A DNA stretch of 39,541 nt from Linderina pennispora (Eukaryota; Kickxellomycota; Kickxellomycetes; Kickxellales; Kickxellaceae), in NCBI RefSeq assembly GCF_002104995.1, contig NW_024468328.1, positions 1 through 39,541 on the forward strand, given 5' to 3'. The notes beneath the pieces are model-generated. The model was not told the origin of the DNA and did no database searches. It worked only from the letters and a program-made list of their open reading frames with translations. The position numbers were made by a program, and so were the translations under genes. This document shows positions 21,034-30,244 of the stretch, piece by piece (positions within the stretch are counted from its first letter, which is position 1; each line of letters opens with the position of its first letter).

Positions 21034-21501
21034 CGCAATGCCTAAGGAACCCGCTTGTTTGTTCGCAACGACCCATGCATGAAGTGACATCCACCCGCAT
21101 TATAGTATGCTTCGCACTGAACAAGCCCTGGCCAAATACCAAAGGCTATGCAAACTTGTTTGAGAACAAAAGGCGAATGGGATCCATGTAAGGTGCTGCA
21201 TCTTGCGAGCACGGGCTGGTGTGGGCGGGACGAACGTTTGGCCTGTGTATTAAGGCGCAGCTGTCCAGGGAGAGGTTGCTCACCCACACCTCAACCTCCC
21301 CTTCCCAGCGCCTTGCGCATGTGTTTTTCCTTCGGCCACTAGTCAACAAGGTTGCTTATAATGGCCCACCCCCCCCCCCGACGTGCTGACAGCACACATC
21401 CTTAGCATCGATGGCCAAACCTCTACCTTCTGCATTCATCTTCTCTGGTCAGCATCCATATTTTTCTTTCCAAATCAAGTTTTGTATCCACAGCCACTAG
21501 T

Positions 21502-21711
21502 ATGAAATTTACTGTCAGCGGTAAGTCTCCTCCCAAACAGGCGCAGATTAGAGAGGAGGGGTTTTTTGTCGCTCTATATACCCAAACTATTGTTTTTGAC
21601 CGCTGGTTCGGCTATCCATCCCCAAGAGCCCAGCCAACCACTGCAACCTCACGTGGGTAGTGGAAACGAGAAACGAAAATACTAAAGCGCTGCTTTTTTG
21701 CCAATTTTCTG
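21502..21711 (+). other. Candidate short spliced reading frame or alternative first exon B
   Basis: ATG at 21502 encodes MKFTVS plus one base, then a consensus GTAAGT donor at 21521. An acceptor at 21633 would give a 113-nt intron (a normal size here) and a frame of about 45 codons. Alternatively the CAG ending at 22131 would fuse these codons in frame to the bZIP protein. A TTATAAT element lies about 150 bases upstream. Not recognised by sequence. Confidence 0.22.
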
Positions 21712-22175
21712 ACCCCTCGCCTCATCGACCCCCAAAAACCAATGCGGCATGAGGGGGACGCCTTTAAAAAAGAGTGACTATGCTCATGGCCGATTTTCTG
21801 TTCTTTTTCTCCTCTACTTGCGCCAAAATACTAAATATTTCTGCTCTCTTAAATTCCATATTCGCTCCCCTTTGTTTCTACACCCTCGTTTCCCGGTTTT
21901 TGGCTTTGCATATCCTGTAATACAACCGAAATTCCCCAATTACATAAATAAGCCGAACACATCCACCGATACTAAAAAAAAGAGCCGAAACGGACCTTAT
22001 TTTTAACTTCCCCCTATTTTGCCCCCGCCACCGTGGGCTCTGGATATCTCTTGCCCCTGCGTAACGAAATAATTACCCGTCGCCGTCGCCGCCGCTGCCG
22101 CACACTACAATAGCCGAAAACTACCTAGCAGCCTATCGTCTGATCGAGCCTGCTTGTAACGATAATACTAGCTCT

Positions 22176-23243
22176 ATGGCACCGCAACAGCCAGGATATT
22201 CGCAAGGGATGGTCTCGACAAGCGGATACACGTTTCAAATGCCCATGGCCACTACCAGTGCTGCTGGTTCAGCGCTCGCCGCCAGCCGTGGGTCCGTATC
22301 GTTCACACAGCCACCATTAACCAGTAGCAGTACTATACCCAAGCCGACTACGCTCGCGCCATCGGTCCAACACGCCAATATGCCTCCTGGGTATTCGTCT
22401 CTGTGGAATGAGCAGGCAGTTGTTCCGTCCAATGACATATCTGGCAGTGGCGCTGGGTCGTCGCCAACACTGGGGTCGCGCCAGACGAACAATATCAACA
22501 GCGACAGCAAGAACATCAATGGCAAGCGCACCGGTGGAGGAGCAAAATCCGGTGGAGTCCGTAAATCCCGCGCCGGCAACCCAGCAGTGAAGAGCGCCAG
22601 CCCCGACGACGACGACAACAACGACGACAGTTCCGAGGAGATGGACGAGAAGCGGCGCAAGTTCCTGGAGCGCAACCGCGTGGCAGCCAGCAAGTGCCGG
22701 CAGAAGAAGAAGATGTGGATTAAGGAGCTGGAGCGGCGCGCCGAGGACGCGACGATGCAGAACCGCACGCTGCACCTGGCGGTTGCACAGCTGAAGGAGG
22801 AGGTGATAATCCTGAAGACACAGTTGCTGGCGCACCGCAACTGCGGGTGCAATGCAATCCAGCAGTACTTGCAGGCCGACTGCGGGGACCCGATGGCACA
22901 CGCGGCAGTCGCGGCGGCGACGGTGCCGCTGACCCAGCCGCTGCCGGGCACGGTAATGCAAGATCCGACGGCGGCAGCAGCGGCAGCAGTGGTAGCAGCG
23001 GCTGCTGGCTTCCCACTTGCCACTCAGCCGCCCCCGCTCACACAGCAAATGCCGCCGCCGCCACCAGCGCCTCCACATGCACCTGTCCACAGCTTTGTGG
23101 CAGGTAGTTCGGCATTTATTGAGCAGACACACCCCTCGGCCTCGCCGAACCTAGGCTCCCAAGCGGCCACCTCGCTGGTCGCAACGCCAGCCCTCAACAG
23201 TACTGCGTTTGGGAAGGGCCTGAACGATGTGCAGGTGCCGTAA
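22176..23243 (+). CDS. ATF/CREB-family bZIP transcription factor (Atf1-like)
   Basis: A 355-residue nuclear DNA-binding protein. The bZIP begins at about residue 156: acidic SSEEMDEK, then basic region RRKFLERNRVAASKCRQKKK with the NxxAAxxCR signature of the ATF/CREB class, then a leucine zipper with heptad Leu/Val positions running to LLAHRNCGC. The zipper end LLAHRxC resembles S. pombe Atf1 and animal ATF2/ATF7. Flanks are Ser/Gln/Pro/Ala-rich, with alanine runs at about 245-285 and a poly-Pro stretch after them. Expected target is TGACGTCA. The chosen ATG is the first in this open frame, which extends upstream to a stop at 22062 without another ATG; an upstream coding exon is possible. I see no separate stress-activation domain. 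Confidence 0.88.
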   Translation: MAPQQPGYSQGMVSTSGYTFQMPMATTSAAGSALAASRGSVSFTQPPLTSSSTIPKPTTLAPSVQHANMPPGYSSLWNEQAVVPSNDISGSGAGSSPTLGSRQTNNINSDSKNINGKRTGGGAKSGGVRKSRAGNPAVKSASPDDDDNNDDSSEEMDEKRRKFLERNRVAASKCRQKKKMWIKELERRAEDATMQNRTLHLAVAQLKEEVIILKTQLLAHRNCGCNAIQQYLQADCGDPMAHAAVAAATVPLTQPLPGTVMQDPTAAAAAAVVAAAAGFPLATQPPPLTQQMPPPPPAPPHAPVHSFVAGSSAFIEQTHPSASPNLGSQAATSLVATPALNSTAFGKGLNDVQVP

Positions 23244-23508
23244 TTATGTGCTGGGTACTTTCTTTTTTTGCCTGAGCCGTCCCAACGACCAGCATGTAAA
23301 TTTGCCTGCTCACTGAAGCTGCACCGCGCATTCTCATCCATCTATTATTTTTTTACTCCGAAACCACCATCCGTATCAAGGTGCGTGCTGGTGTGGCTGT
23401 CTATAAGAAAACGTTGGTAAATAGCACGGTGCACTGGCGCCGCATTCTGTTGTGTTGCGTAAATGTCATTGAGATATTGGAAAGACACGAAGGTGAATGT
23501 GAGTCGAA

Positions 23509-24366
23509 TCAAAAGAGAACCGCAAAAACACTCAAAATAAACCCACATGGCGCTGCCACTGCGCTTGCTGCATTCTGCGGATGGAAGACATGCGGGGCGG
23601 CCATAGCCATCCGCTGCTCTTCCTGCTGCTGACCCAGAACCACCGTGCTGGTGTGCAGCATCGTTGCGACGCCGTCGCCTTCGTCGACAACAACCATATG
23701 GCTAGTGTCATGCATTGCGCTCCTGTTAGAGTCTCCATCGGTCGATCTGTCTGCCACAGCAGCCTGGTCCTCGTCGATATCCTCGCCGTGGGCATTGACG
23801 ATCTGGGTCACCACCTGGATGACCTTGTGCGGGCCAGATGTAGCTAAAGGAGCGTGGGGTACTGTTGCGCTGGGCTGTGTAGCCGGGGTGCTGTGAGACT
23901 CGGGGCCGAGGTCCTCAGGCACTTCCATGTCGATTGACCCGGGCACCTGCAGGATTTCAGAACTGCCTTGGGGCGATACACTGGCAACAGAAGGCACATT
24001 GGCAACAGAAGGCACATTGGCAACAGAAGGCACATTGGCAACAGAAGGCACATTGGCAACAGAAGGCACATTGGCAACAGAAGGCACATTGGCAGCAGAA
24101 GGCACATTCGCTACAGATAGTATGTCCACTCTGGCCTGTTGCTGGCTATCAGCAGGCATTTCAGTGCTGCTCTGCTGGGACGGCAGGCCAGAAGCGGCGT
24201 CGCTGGCGTGGTTCACTACAGCAAAGTTCTTGGCTGGTGCCAGCACTCCCGTTACACGATTGAAGATTCCGTCGAGGTCGAGCAGTCCTCCCGGAGCACC
24301 GAGCACCGAGAGTGTCAGGATGAGCTGCACACAGAACAGCTGAAGAAATAGAGTGGGCATGGTCAT
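23509..24366 (-). CDS. Small secreted, probably GPI-anchored protein with VANVPS repeats
   Basis: A 285-residue protein of unknown function. It opens with a signal peptide (MTMPTLFLQLFCVQLILTLS, cleavage probably near VLGA). The middle has seven tandem VANVPS hexapeptides (one is AANVPS), followed by Ser/Pro/Thr/acidic sequence and a short His/Asp/Glu stretch. The C terminus ends in a hydrophobic segment (CGFILSVFAVLF) after small residues (NAASAVAAP), as in GPI attachment signals. That layout predicts a plasma-membrane or cell-wall protein. No catalytic motif is visible. A TATA element lies about 100 bases upstream. Confidence 0.72.
   Translation of the reverse strand: MTMPTLFLQLFCVQLILTLSVLGAPGGLLDLDGIFNRVTGVLAPAKNFAVVNHASDAASGLPSQQSSTEMPADSQQQARVDILSVANVPSAANVPSVANVPSVANVPSVANVPSVANVPSVANVPSVASVSPQGSSEILQVPGSIDMEVPEDLGPESHSTPATQPSATVPHAPLATSGPHKVIQVVTQIVNAHGEDIDEDQAAVADRSTDGDSNRSAMHDTSHMVVVDEGDGVATMLHTSTVVLGQQQEEQRMAMAAPHVFHPQNAASAVAAPCGFILSVFAVLF
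23988..24114 (-). repeat. 18-bp minisatellite, seven copies
   Basis: The plus-strand unit TTGGCAACAGAAGGCACA is repeated in frame and encodes VANVPS on the minus strand. The four or five central copies are identical; the outer copies differ by single bases, consistent with expansion from the middle by slippage or unequal exchange. Confidence 0.88.
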
Positions 24367-24704
24367 TAATATATACTGAGGTTATCGTTAGAATAGTCGT
24401 GAAACAGGGGAGAATATGAGGAGAGGTGCTTTCTTTCGCACTCCTGCAAAGGTCGAGGTATGCAGTTTTTTATATGGCCAGAGCCTGCTGCGTCAGGTAT
24501 TCCCGGTAACCGGTCCTGAGTATGAACTTGTTGCCCGGCAAAGGACGACTGCTTGCGTATGTGCAGTAGCAAACAAGAAATAGGTCAGCGAGTTCAATGT
24601 GTGTGCGTGTCTTTTTGAAACGTTTGTCCGTCATTAGGGACCAAAAATACGCAATGGCAGTAGCATTAAAATTTGGGCACATTGGAACGGGTTTCGGCGG
24701 CTGT
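24367..24704. other. Promoter of the VANVPS protein / 3' flank of aldose epimerase
   Basis: This spacer of 338 bases holds a TATA element on the minus strand (CATATAAAAAAC, about 24465-24476), about 100 bases upstream of the VANVPS-protein ATG. Nothing else is recognised. Confidence 0.5.
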
Positions 24705-25790
24705 TTAGGCAAGCAGGTTAAACTTGTACGTGGCCGTATGCGTAAAGTTGTCGCCGGGATGCAGCACGACCTGGTCGCGGAACTGCGGCAGGTTGACGGC
24801 ATTGGTAAAGCGCTGGGTCTCCAACGCAACAGCAGCATAGTTGCCGTACTTGACACCGTCCTTTCCGATCAGCTTATCCGAGATCCAATTGCCCGTATAC
24901 ACGACCACACACGGCTGATCCGTCAGCACGGTCATCTGCAGACCGGTCTTGTCGCTCCACAGCCGGGCGACCTCGCGCACGCTCTCGGTGGGCTTATCGC
25001 TGGCAACAAACACATGGTCGTATCCGCGCAGCGTGTCCTTGTCAAAGGTCTCGATGTCGTCGCCGAAGCGGCGCGGCGCCGTGACAAAGTCCAGGTTCGT
25101 GCCCTTCACTGAGGCACACTCGCCGGTGGGAACCATAATGTGGTCAGGGCGCGTCGCCATGTAGCGGTCGGCGGTCAGACTGCACATGTGGTTATGGATG
25201 GTGGGCTCCTCAAAGCCCGTCAGGTTCCAGTACGTGTGGTTGGTCGGGTTCAGGATCGTCTCGGTGCCGTCCAGCAGCCGGCCGCCATACGTTAGGGTCA
25301 TTGCGTTGTCCTCGGAGAGCGAGTAAGTGACAGAAAACTCGACCTCGCCGGGGAAGCCCTCTTCGCCGTCCGGCGACACATACGTGAACCTGACGCTGGA
25401 TGGGCTGGGCTCTGAAAGGATCTCGGCGGAAAACTGCTTCTTGTCGAAGCCGATCTTGCCGCCGTGCAGGCATACTTTGTTGGGCTGGATCTCGGGCAGC
25501 GAGAGCTTCTGGTTGGCGACGGTTACATCGTCGCACGGGTAGATACGGCCCGCCACGCGGCCCACAGTGGCACCAAAGTACGGGTCGTCGATGGCGAGCG
25601 ATTCGATCCACTTCTCGTAGCTCTCAAAGCCCGCAACTACGTCACGTGCAGTGTCGGTCTTGTCCTTGACGATGAAGCGCACGAGGCGGGCACCAAAGGT
25701 GGTTACGTGGAGCTCGGTGCCGCTGGCGTTGGTGAGCTTGTACAGGGTATACTTTTCGTCCTTGCTGAATGCCTGCTTCGTAACTGCCAT
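24705..25790 (-). CDS. Aldose 1-epimerase (galactose mutarotase)
   Basis: Interconverts alpha and beta anomers of aldoses such as galactose at the head of the Leloir pathway. At 361 residues it is a typical single-domain mutarotase. I see TTFGARLVRFIV near the N terminus, GATVGRVAGRI, CLHGGKIGFD (His near 108), the substrate histidine in NPTNHTYWNL (near 186), the RGYDHVF segment and the catalytic glutamate in VALETQRF (near 322). All are intact. The start ATG is in strong context (ACCATGG). The frame is open further upstream, but that extension runs through the TATA region and has no family similarity. No GAL-cluster partner lies nearby. Confidence 0.93.
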   Translation of the reverse strand: MAVTKQAFSKDEKYTLYKLTNASGTELHVTTFGARLVRFIVKDKTDTARDVVAGFESYEKWIESLAIDDPYFGATVGRVAGRIYPCDDVTVANQKLSLPEIQPNKVCLHGGKIGFDKKQFSAEILSEPSPSSVRFTYVSPDGEEGFPGEVEFSVTYSLSEDNAMTLTYGGRLLDGTETILNPTNHTYWNLTGFEEPTIHNHMCSLTADRYMATRPDHIMVPTGECASVKGTNLDFVTAPRRFGDDIETFDKDTLRGYDHVFVASDKPTESVREVARLWSDKTGLQMTVLTDQPCVVVYTGNWISDKLIGKDGVKYGNYAAVALETQRFTNAVNLPQFRDQVVLHPGDNFTHTATYKFNLLA

Positions 25791-26318
25791 GGTTTCGGAG
25801 GGGTGTGCTGTGTTTAAAGAGGGGTTGTTTGTACAGGCAGTGAGGGGGTGTTGATGGAGTGTGCGAGAAGGAAAAAACCGCGGGCTTGTGCCCATGCTTT
25901 TATACTCCTGCTGATGCAAGGAGGTTTTTCGCCTGAGCGCGTGAGCAGGCATGCGCATACCGGCCCTTGCGCGCCGGCCGATCCTGCCAGCACTTCCCCT
26001 GATCCAGGAGTGTAGATGGCACCGGGCTAGATGTTTCAGCATCGACCACCTCCAGTGCCCCGTGCAAGACCGATCAGGCAAGCAAAGAATGCAAAGACCA
26101 AAGTTCTCATATGGCGAGGCATTTTATTCCAGTACAACCAGCCACTAGGCCGCCTACCACTTGGTGTCTGGGCCTGCCAGTTATACCCAAACGCGTACTG
26201 GGCCAGAGACAAGCATTCGGCTAATGGCTGAGCAAGCTGATACACTATCTATGGCTTCTTCTATGCAATACCAAATAGCAGTGATGTGGTGTGCATCGAG
26301 CCCCACTGCTGGCACTGT
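25791..26318. other. Aldose epimerase promoter and enolase-phosphatase 3' flank
   Basis: A minus-strand TATA box (TATAAAAGC, 25896-25904) sits about 110 bases upstream of the aldose-epimerase ATG. The remainder shows no supported gene. Confidence 0.55.
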
Positions 26319-27062
26319 CTATGCAATGTCTAGGAAGTTGGTCGCAGTCCGGAACCCGCAGTCCTCGGCAATCGGGGCATTCCCCGGGCGCACCGACACC
26401 ACAGTCTGCAGGCCGGCCTGATCCGCGGCCTGGATCTCCTTGATGCTATCGCTAACGAACAGCACGCGGCTGGGCTCCACGCCAATGTCCTTTACAATCC
26501 GGCTGTAGCTCTCGGGCTCGATCTTGGCACCAATTTTGGTATCGTAGTAGCCCGAGAACAGTCCCAGCATATTGCCGTGGTCGGAGTGGCCAAACAGGAG
26601 CTTCTGCGCCTCGACGCTGCCCGACGAGTAGATGTACACGTTCTTGCCTGCCTCGACCCACCGGCGGATTGCCATGGAGGCATCGTCGTAGATTACGCTG
26701 ACCAGGGCGCCGCTCTCAAAGGCAAATTTCCACATGTACCCCTGCAGGCCCTTGAGCGGCCCGATCTTGCGGTCGGCGCGCATCTGCCACGACACGTTCG
26801 CCAGGACCTTTTGGCGAATGTCCTCCTGCGAGTCTGCGGCCAGGTCGATGGCAATGGCCTGGGCGAGCCCGTCGGCAACGTCCTTGTTGGCCTGCTCGGC
26901 AATGGACTGGACGTGGGCGCGGACTGTCGGGTCGGTCCAGTGTGTGGCGAGGAACTCGTCGATGTTGCTGGTGATGTAGGGGAACATGGTTTCGTGCACG
27001 AACGTGATGGGCGTCGTGGTGCCCTCAATGTCGAGCACGACCGTATCGTATGTGGCAGCCAT
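26319..27062 (-). CDS. UTR4: Enolase-phosphatase E1 (methionine salvage)
   Basis: A HAD-family enzyme that enolises and dephosphorylates 2,3-diketo-5-methylthiopentyl-1-phosphate in the methionine salvage pathway. It has 247 residues, normal for the family. Motif I is VVLDIEGTTTPITFV (catalytic Asp11 and Glu13, the E1 signature), followed by the cap with LQGYMWKFAFESG, motif II in VYIYSSGSVEAQKLLFG, the lysine in the TKIGAKIEPESY segment, and motif IV in VLFVSDSIKEIQAA. All are intact. The start ATG is at 27060-27062. It is divergent from LAMTOR5 with 231 bases between the two ATGs. Confidence 0.94.
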   Translation of the reverse strand: MAATYDTVVLDIEGTTTPITFVHETMFPYITSNIDEFLATHWTDPTVRAHVQSIAEQANKDVADGLAQAIAIDLAADSQEDIRQKVLANVSWQMRADRKIGPLKGLQGYMWKFAFESGALVSVIYDDASMAIRRWVEAGKNVYIYSSGSVEAQKLLFGHSDHGNMLGLFSGYYDTKIGAKIEPESYSRIVKDIGVEPSRVLFVSDSIKEIQAADQAGLQTVVSVRPGNAPIAEDCGFRTATNFLDIA

Positions 27063-27293
27063 TAAGCAGGAAACGAGAAATTTCAGAAAAAAGAGTCTGA
27101 AAAGATAGCAGCCATCGCCAAACACTTGGGAAAAAGGAAATCGCTGGTCATTTTTTGTCTCAGGTTTTTTTTTTGCTTTATTGTCTTTTCCCACCCACAA
27201 GAACAGCATAGCACAATATGCACATATCCTATCTCCGCAAGCGCGCGCGCCTGGGGCACAGCCCCACTACATATCCTCACATAGCTCTAACAC
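27063..27293. promoter_or_regulatory. Bidirectional promoter between UTR4 and LAMTOR5
   Basis: Only 231 bases separate two divergent start codons, so both genes must share this region. It includes A- and T-rich runs and an alternating GCGCGCGCGC stretch at about 27240-27250. No clear TATA element is seen. Confidence 0.5.
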
Positions 27294-27590
27294 ATGGAAG
27301 CAGAGATTGACAATATTATCGAGTCGCTGATCGAAAGCGACCGGACGGTGTTTGGCGTAGTAGTCACGGACGACAGCGGACTGTGCCTGGCAACCAGGGG
27401 CGACAACATCCCAGAGGAGGCAGCCGGACTGGTGGCAGCCATTGCCAACCGGTCAGAGAACTTTCTGTCGCAGCCTAACGCCGAGGTGGTGTATTCGCCG
27501 GTGGCACAGATCGAGGCGGAGAACATGGTTGTTTTGGTGCGGAGAATCGACACGGTTGTGGTCGGGATCTTCAAGCACCGGGACACATAG
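27294..27590 (+). CDS. LAMTOR5: Ragulator subunit LAMTOR5 (HBXIP-like roadblock fold)
   Basis: A 98-residue protein matching LAMTOR5, a subunit of the Ragulator complex that anchors Rag GTPases to the vacuole/lysosome for TORC1 signalling. It starts MEAEIDNIIESLIESDRTVF and has GVVVTDDSGLCLATRGD and EEAAGLVAAIANRSENF, in the order and spacing of the family, then strands including ENMVVLVRRIDTVVVGIFK. Length equals the short human form. No transmembrane or lipidation signal is present, as expected for this subunit. Other roadblock proteins are possible but match less well. Confidence 0.85.
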   Translation: MEAEIDNIIESLIESDRTVFGVVVTDDSGLCLATRGDNIPEEAAGLVAAIANRSENFLSQPNAEVVYSPVAQIEAENMVVLVRRIDTVVVGIFKHRDT

Positions 27591-27677
27591 GGCTGGGGGG
27601 TTTTCATTTAGAAACAGGGCTTTTATGAGGGAAACGAAAAATGAGAATGAAGCTTTTAGATATCATCTATGGACACT

Positions 27678-29921
27678 CTACTCCTCGTTGAGGGCAATGA
27701 CGGCCATGATGGCCAGGCCGACCAGCATTGCGGCAATCTCAACCAGGGCCATGTTCACATTGCGCTTCAGCCGCAGCTCCTCGCTGACCTTGCCCTGGCG
27801 CTCCCCATGCTGCTCCTCCTCCTCATCGGGCTGCAGCAGATCGGGCAGCACCGACACAGTGCCGACATAAATGAATCCGCCGGCCGTGAAGGGAATAACA
27901 AGCTTACTCCACGGAACACCGGCCACGGTCGCTGGGAACAGACCCAGCAGACCCGACACGAACTCTGGCAGAATCGACGCGCCCTTCGCCCCGCCAGGGA
28001 CAAACAGCGGCGCGCCCTTGGTAAGCAACCCTGAGACATTCAGAACGTTGCCGCTGCCGGCCTCCTCGATCAGAATGCCAGCAATGGTGCCGGCAATGGC
28101 GCCCAGGGCGGTAAAGAACTGCGACGCCAGGGCCGACGACCGCGAGAACCCAGACTGCACCAGAATGGCAAAGTCGCCCAGCTCGTGGGGGATCTCGTGG
28201 AAGAACACGGCGACAAAGGTCGACAGGCCCGCGGCATGGCTCAGGTAGAACGACGCAGCCATGGCCAGCCCGTCGGTGAAGTTGTGGGTGGCATCGGCGA
28301 TCAGATTCAGATACGCCGACATCTTCACCTGCTTCTTGGCCGGCGCCCCGTGCAACTCGTCATCGCTGGCCGCGTCCTTCTCGTCATCGCTCTTGTTCGT
28401 CCGCCGCTTGCGCAGCTTCTGCTTGCCGTCGGCTACTGAGCTCGATGCGGCCGCTGTGGGCTTCGGGCTGTGCGAGTGGCTATGCGAGTGGCCGTGCGAG
28501 TGGCCGTCTCCAAAGATACGCATAAACTTGTCCACTACAACAAACACCAGCAGGCCGACGAAGATTGCGCATCCATACACAGTGTTGCGCGTCGCCTCAG
28601 GCACGTCGTCGTCGTGGCTATGGCTGTGGCCATGGTGATCGTGGCCATCCGAGAACATATGCGGAAGCAGATGCAGAAACACATCACCGAGCAGCCCGCC
28701 CACGGCAAAGCCGACCATCACCCGCAGCGCCCTGTTGGGAATGGACGACGGCGTGGCAAACAGAATCAGGTTCGGGAACAGCGAAATGTAAAAGGTGGCC
28801 AGCAGCGACGACATGGCCGGGTTGCCCTTGGGGAACAGCCCGCCCAGCAGCTTCTCCAGCCCCGACGTCCTCTGCGCCGCACGCTTCTCGTGGATGTGGT
28901 CGTGCGGCATGTCGTGGTGGCCGCTCAGGTGCGCAAACGGACACCCGCCGTCCTTGGCTGCCTCGCGCTCAAACAGCTGCTTGGCCGGATTGCGTGCTTC
29001 CTTGGCGCCGCACCCGCACCCGCACCCGCCGTCGGGGTGGCCGTGGCTCGCGTGGTGCACGTCGAAGCGGGTCTCCTTGTGGCCAGCATACTCGTCGACA
29101 TGGAACTCCATGCTGGGATTCAGCTCCTTGGACAGAATCGGGCAGTTGCCCTTCATGTACGCAATTGCCTGAGCCGCCGTCATCTGCCCCGCCCGGTACT
29201 CGGCGCGCACGCGCTGGAAGTGCGGGCAGTTGTTGAGCAGCGGCGACGTCGTGTCGCACAGCACGTCCATGGCCCTGACCGCCGCGCGCTGGACCGCGGG
29301 CTCCTCGCTGGTCTCGTCAACGCCATAAAGCATATCCGACAGCTCACGGCACTGGTCGGCCATCGACCTGCCCTCGACGTCCTGCGGCCGGGCCGGTGGC
29401 GAGAAGAATGGGCACCGCTGCGCTAACTCCTTGATGGCCCGCGACGGCTCCAGCCGCCCGTCCGCATACCGGCCCTTGATCTGGTTGAACGTCGGGCACT
29501 GCGTCAGCGACGGGCACGCCAGTTTCACCAGCGCATCCATCACCTGCTTGGGCTCTCCGCTGCCGTCCCACACGGCCTTTGTCAGCTTGTCCAGTTGGCG
29601 GCAGTCGGCTGTCGGGGCATGCCCGGCGTGCTTGTCCGGTTCCGCCATTGCCTGCCGGACTGCCTCCTCAAGCTCCGAGGCGCTGGTGATGGATGCCCCG
29701 CGGATGATCGGGCAATTGTGCGAGTCTAGTTCGTCGAACGCCTGCTTGGCCGTGATCTTGCCTGGAAGCAGCTCGTCCTTGACCACATGGTCAAAGAGCG
29801 GGCACCGTCCGAATAGGTCGAGCGCCGGGTCGGCACTGTGTGCAGTGATGCCGGCAAGGCACGCAAGGAGCAGCACTGCTGCGAGTAGGAGCAGCCGCTT
29901 GGATAGTTGGCCTGCTCTCAT
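27678..29921 (-). CDS. ZIP-family zinc transporter (ZIP7/KE4-like) with Cys-Pro repeat ectodomain
   Basis: A 747-residue transporter. A signal peptide (LLLLAAVLLLACLAG) precedes about 320 residues of lumenal or outer domain. This contains three CP-x-F modules (Cys40 to Cys70 and two later ones spaced 28 residues Cys-to-Cys) alternating with two modules starting DCRQL and QCREL. It has eight Cys-Pro pairs in all, plus a GGCGCGCG run and His-rich segments. The ZIP part follows: membrane helices from about residue 350, the His-rich loops DGHDHHGHSHSHDDD and DGHSHGHSHSHSHS, the metal site HNFTDG (near 544) and HEIPHELGD (near 574). These are the LIV-1/KE4 signatures, so the direction should be zinc toward the cytosol. 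Location in ER/Golgi or vacuole is inferred from ZIP7 and ZIP13. No intron or frameshift. Confidence 0.9.
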   Translation of the reverse strand: MRAGQLSKRLLLLAAVLLLACLAGITAHSADPALDLFGRCPLFDHVVKDELLPGKITAKQAFDELDSHNCPIIRGASITSASELEEAVRQAMAEPDKHAGHAPTADCRQLDKLTKAVWDGSGEPKQVMDALVKLACPSLTQCPTFNQIKGRYADGRLEPSRAIKELAQRCPFFSPPARPQDVEGRSMADQCRELSDMLYGVDETSEEPAVQRAAVRAMDVLCDTTSPLLNNCPHFQRVRAEYRAGQMTAAQAIAYMKGNCPILSKELNPSMEFHVDEYAGHKETRFDVHHASHGHPDGGCGCGCGAKEARNPAKQLFEREAAKDGGCPFAHLSGHHDMPHDHIHEKRAAQRTSGLEKLLGGLFPKGNPAMSSLLATFYISLFPNLILFATPSSIPNRALRVMVGFAVGGLLGDVFLHLLPHMFSDGHDHHGHSHSHDDDVPEATRNTVYGCAIFVGLLVFVVVDKFMRIFGDGHSHGHSHSHSHSPKPTAAASSSVADGKQKLRKRRTNKSDDEKDAASDDELHGAPAKKQVKMSAYLNLIADATHNFTDGLAMAASFYLSHAAGLSTFVAVFFHEIPHELGDFAILVQSGFSRSSALASQFFTALGAIAGTIAGILIEEAGSGNVLNVSGLLTKGAPLFVPGGAKGASILPEFVSGLLGLFPATVAGVPWSKLVIPFTAGGFIYVGTVSVLPDLLQPDEEEEQHGERQGKVSEELRLKRNVNMALVEIAAMLVGLAIMAVIALNEE

Positions 29922-30244
29922 TAAAGGGGGTTGCGAATTTGCTTGCGATGTAAAGAGGGGTAAGGGAGGATAGCGGGTAATACAAGAAGGTGCTGGCGTT
30001 AAAAAAATTCAGGGGAGAGGAAAAACGTGTGCTATTTATTCGCCACGGTGCGAAACAAGCCGGGCTTTAGCGAAATGCGTTGGGTTTCTTGAACCACGAA
30101 AATTATAGCGGAGCACGTCCTGCTCCTGCCCACACCGGCCCGCTGCCAACGCACCACGAAACCCAGCCCCTGTTCCACTGGTGACTGCCCGCTTCAAAAC
30201 CAGCTACTGAAGTGTTTCAAAAAATGGTCCTTTTTATTACATGA
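29922..30244. other. ZIP-transporter promoter / H2A.Z 3' flank
   Basis: The 323 bases between the ZIP start and the H2A.Z stop show no gene. No TATA box is obvious. Confidence 0.5.

Larger units (their letters stand above)
19948..22175. other. Intergenic region with two candidate micro-exons
   Basis: About 2.2 kb without a long gene. It holds a short tandem repeat near 20825-20855, a C11 homopolymer at 21369-21379, and a C/T-rich stretch from about 21770 to 22010 before the bZIP gene. Two short ATG segments directly followed by good 5' splice sites (20767-20788 and 21502-21520) are listed separately. Confidence 0.55.

Noticed and set aside
23988-24114. A CRISPR-like array
   Set aside because: The 18-base units are directly adjacent with no spacers and lie in frame in a fungal coding sequence.
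25791-26081. An N-terminal extension of aldose epimerase
   Set aside because: The extra frame overlaps the TATA box and has no similarity to the family; the downstream ATG has strong context and normal length.
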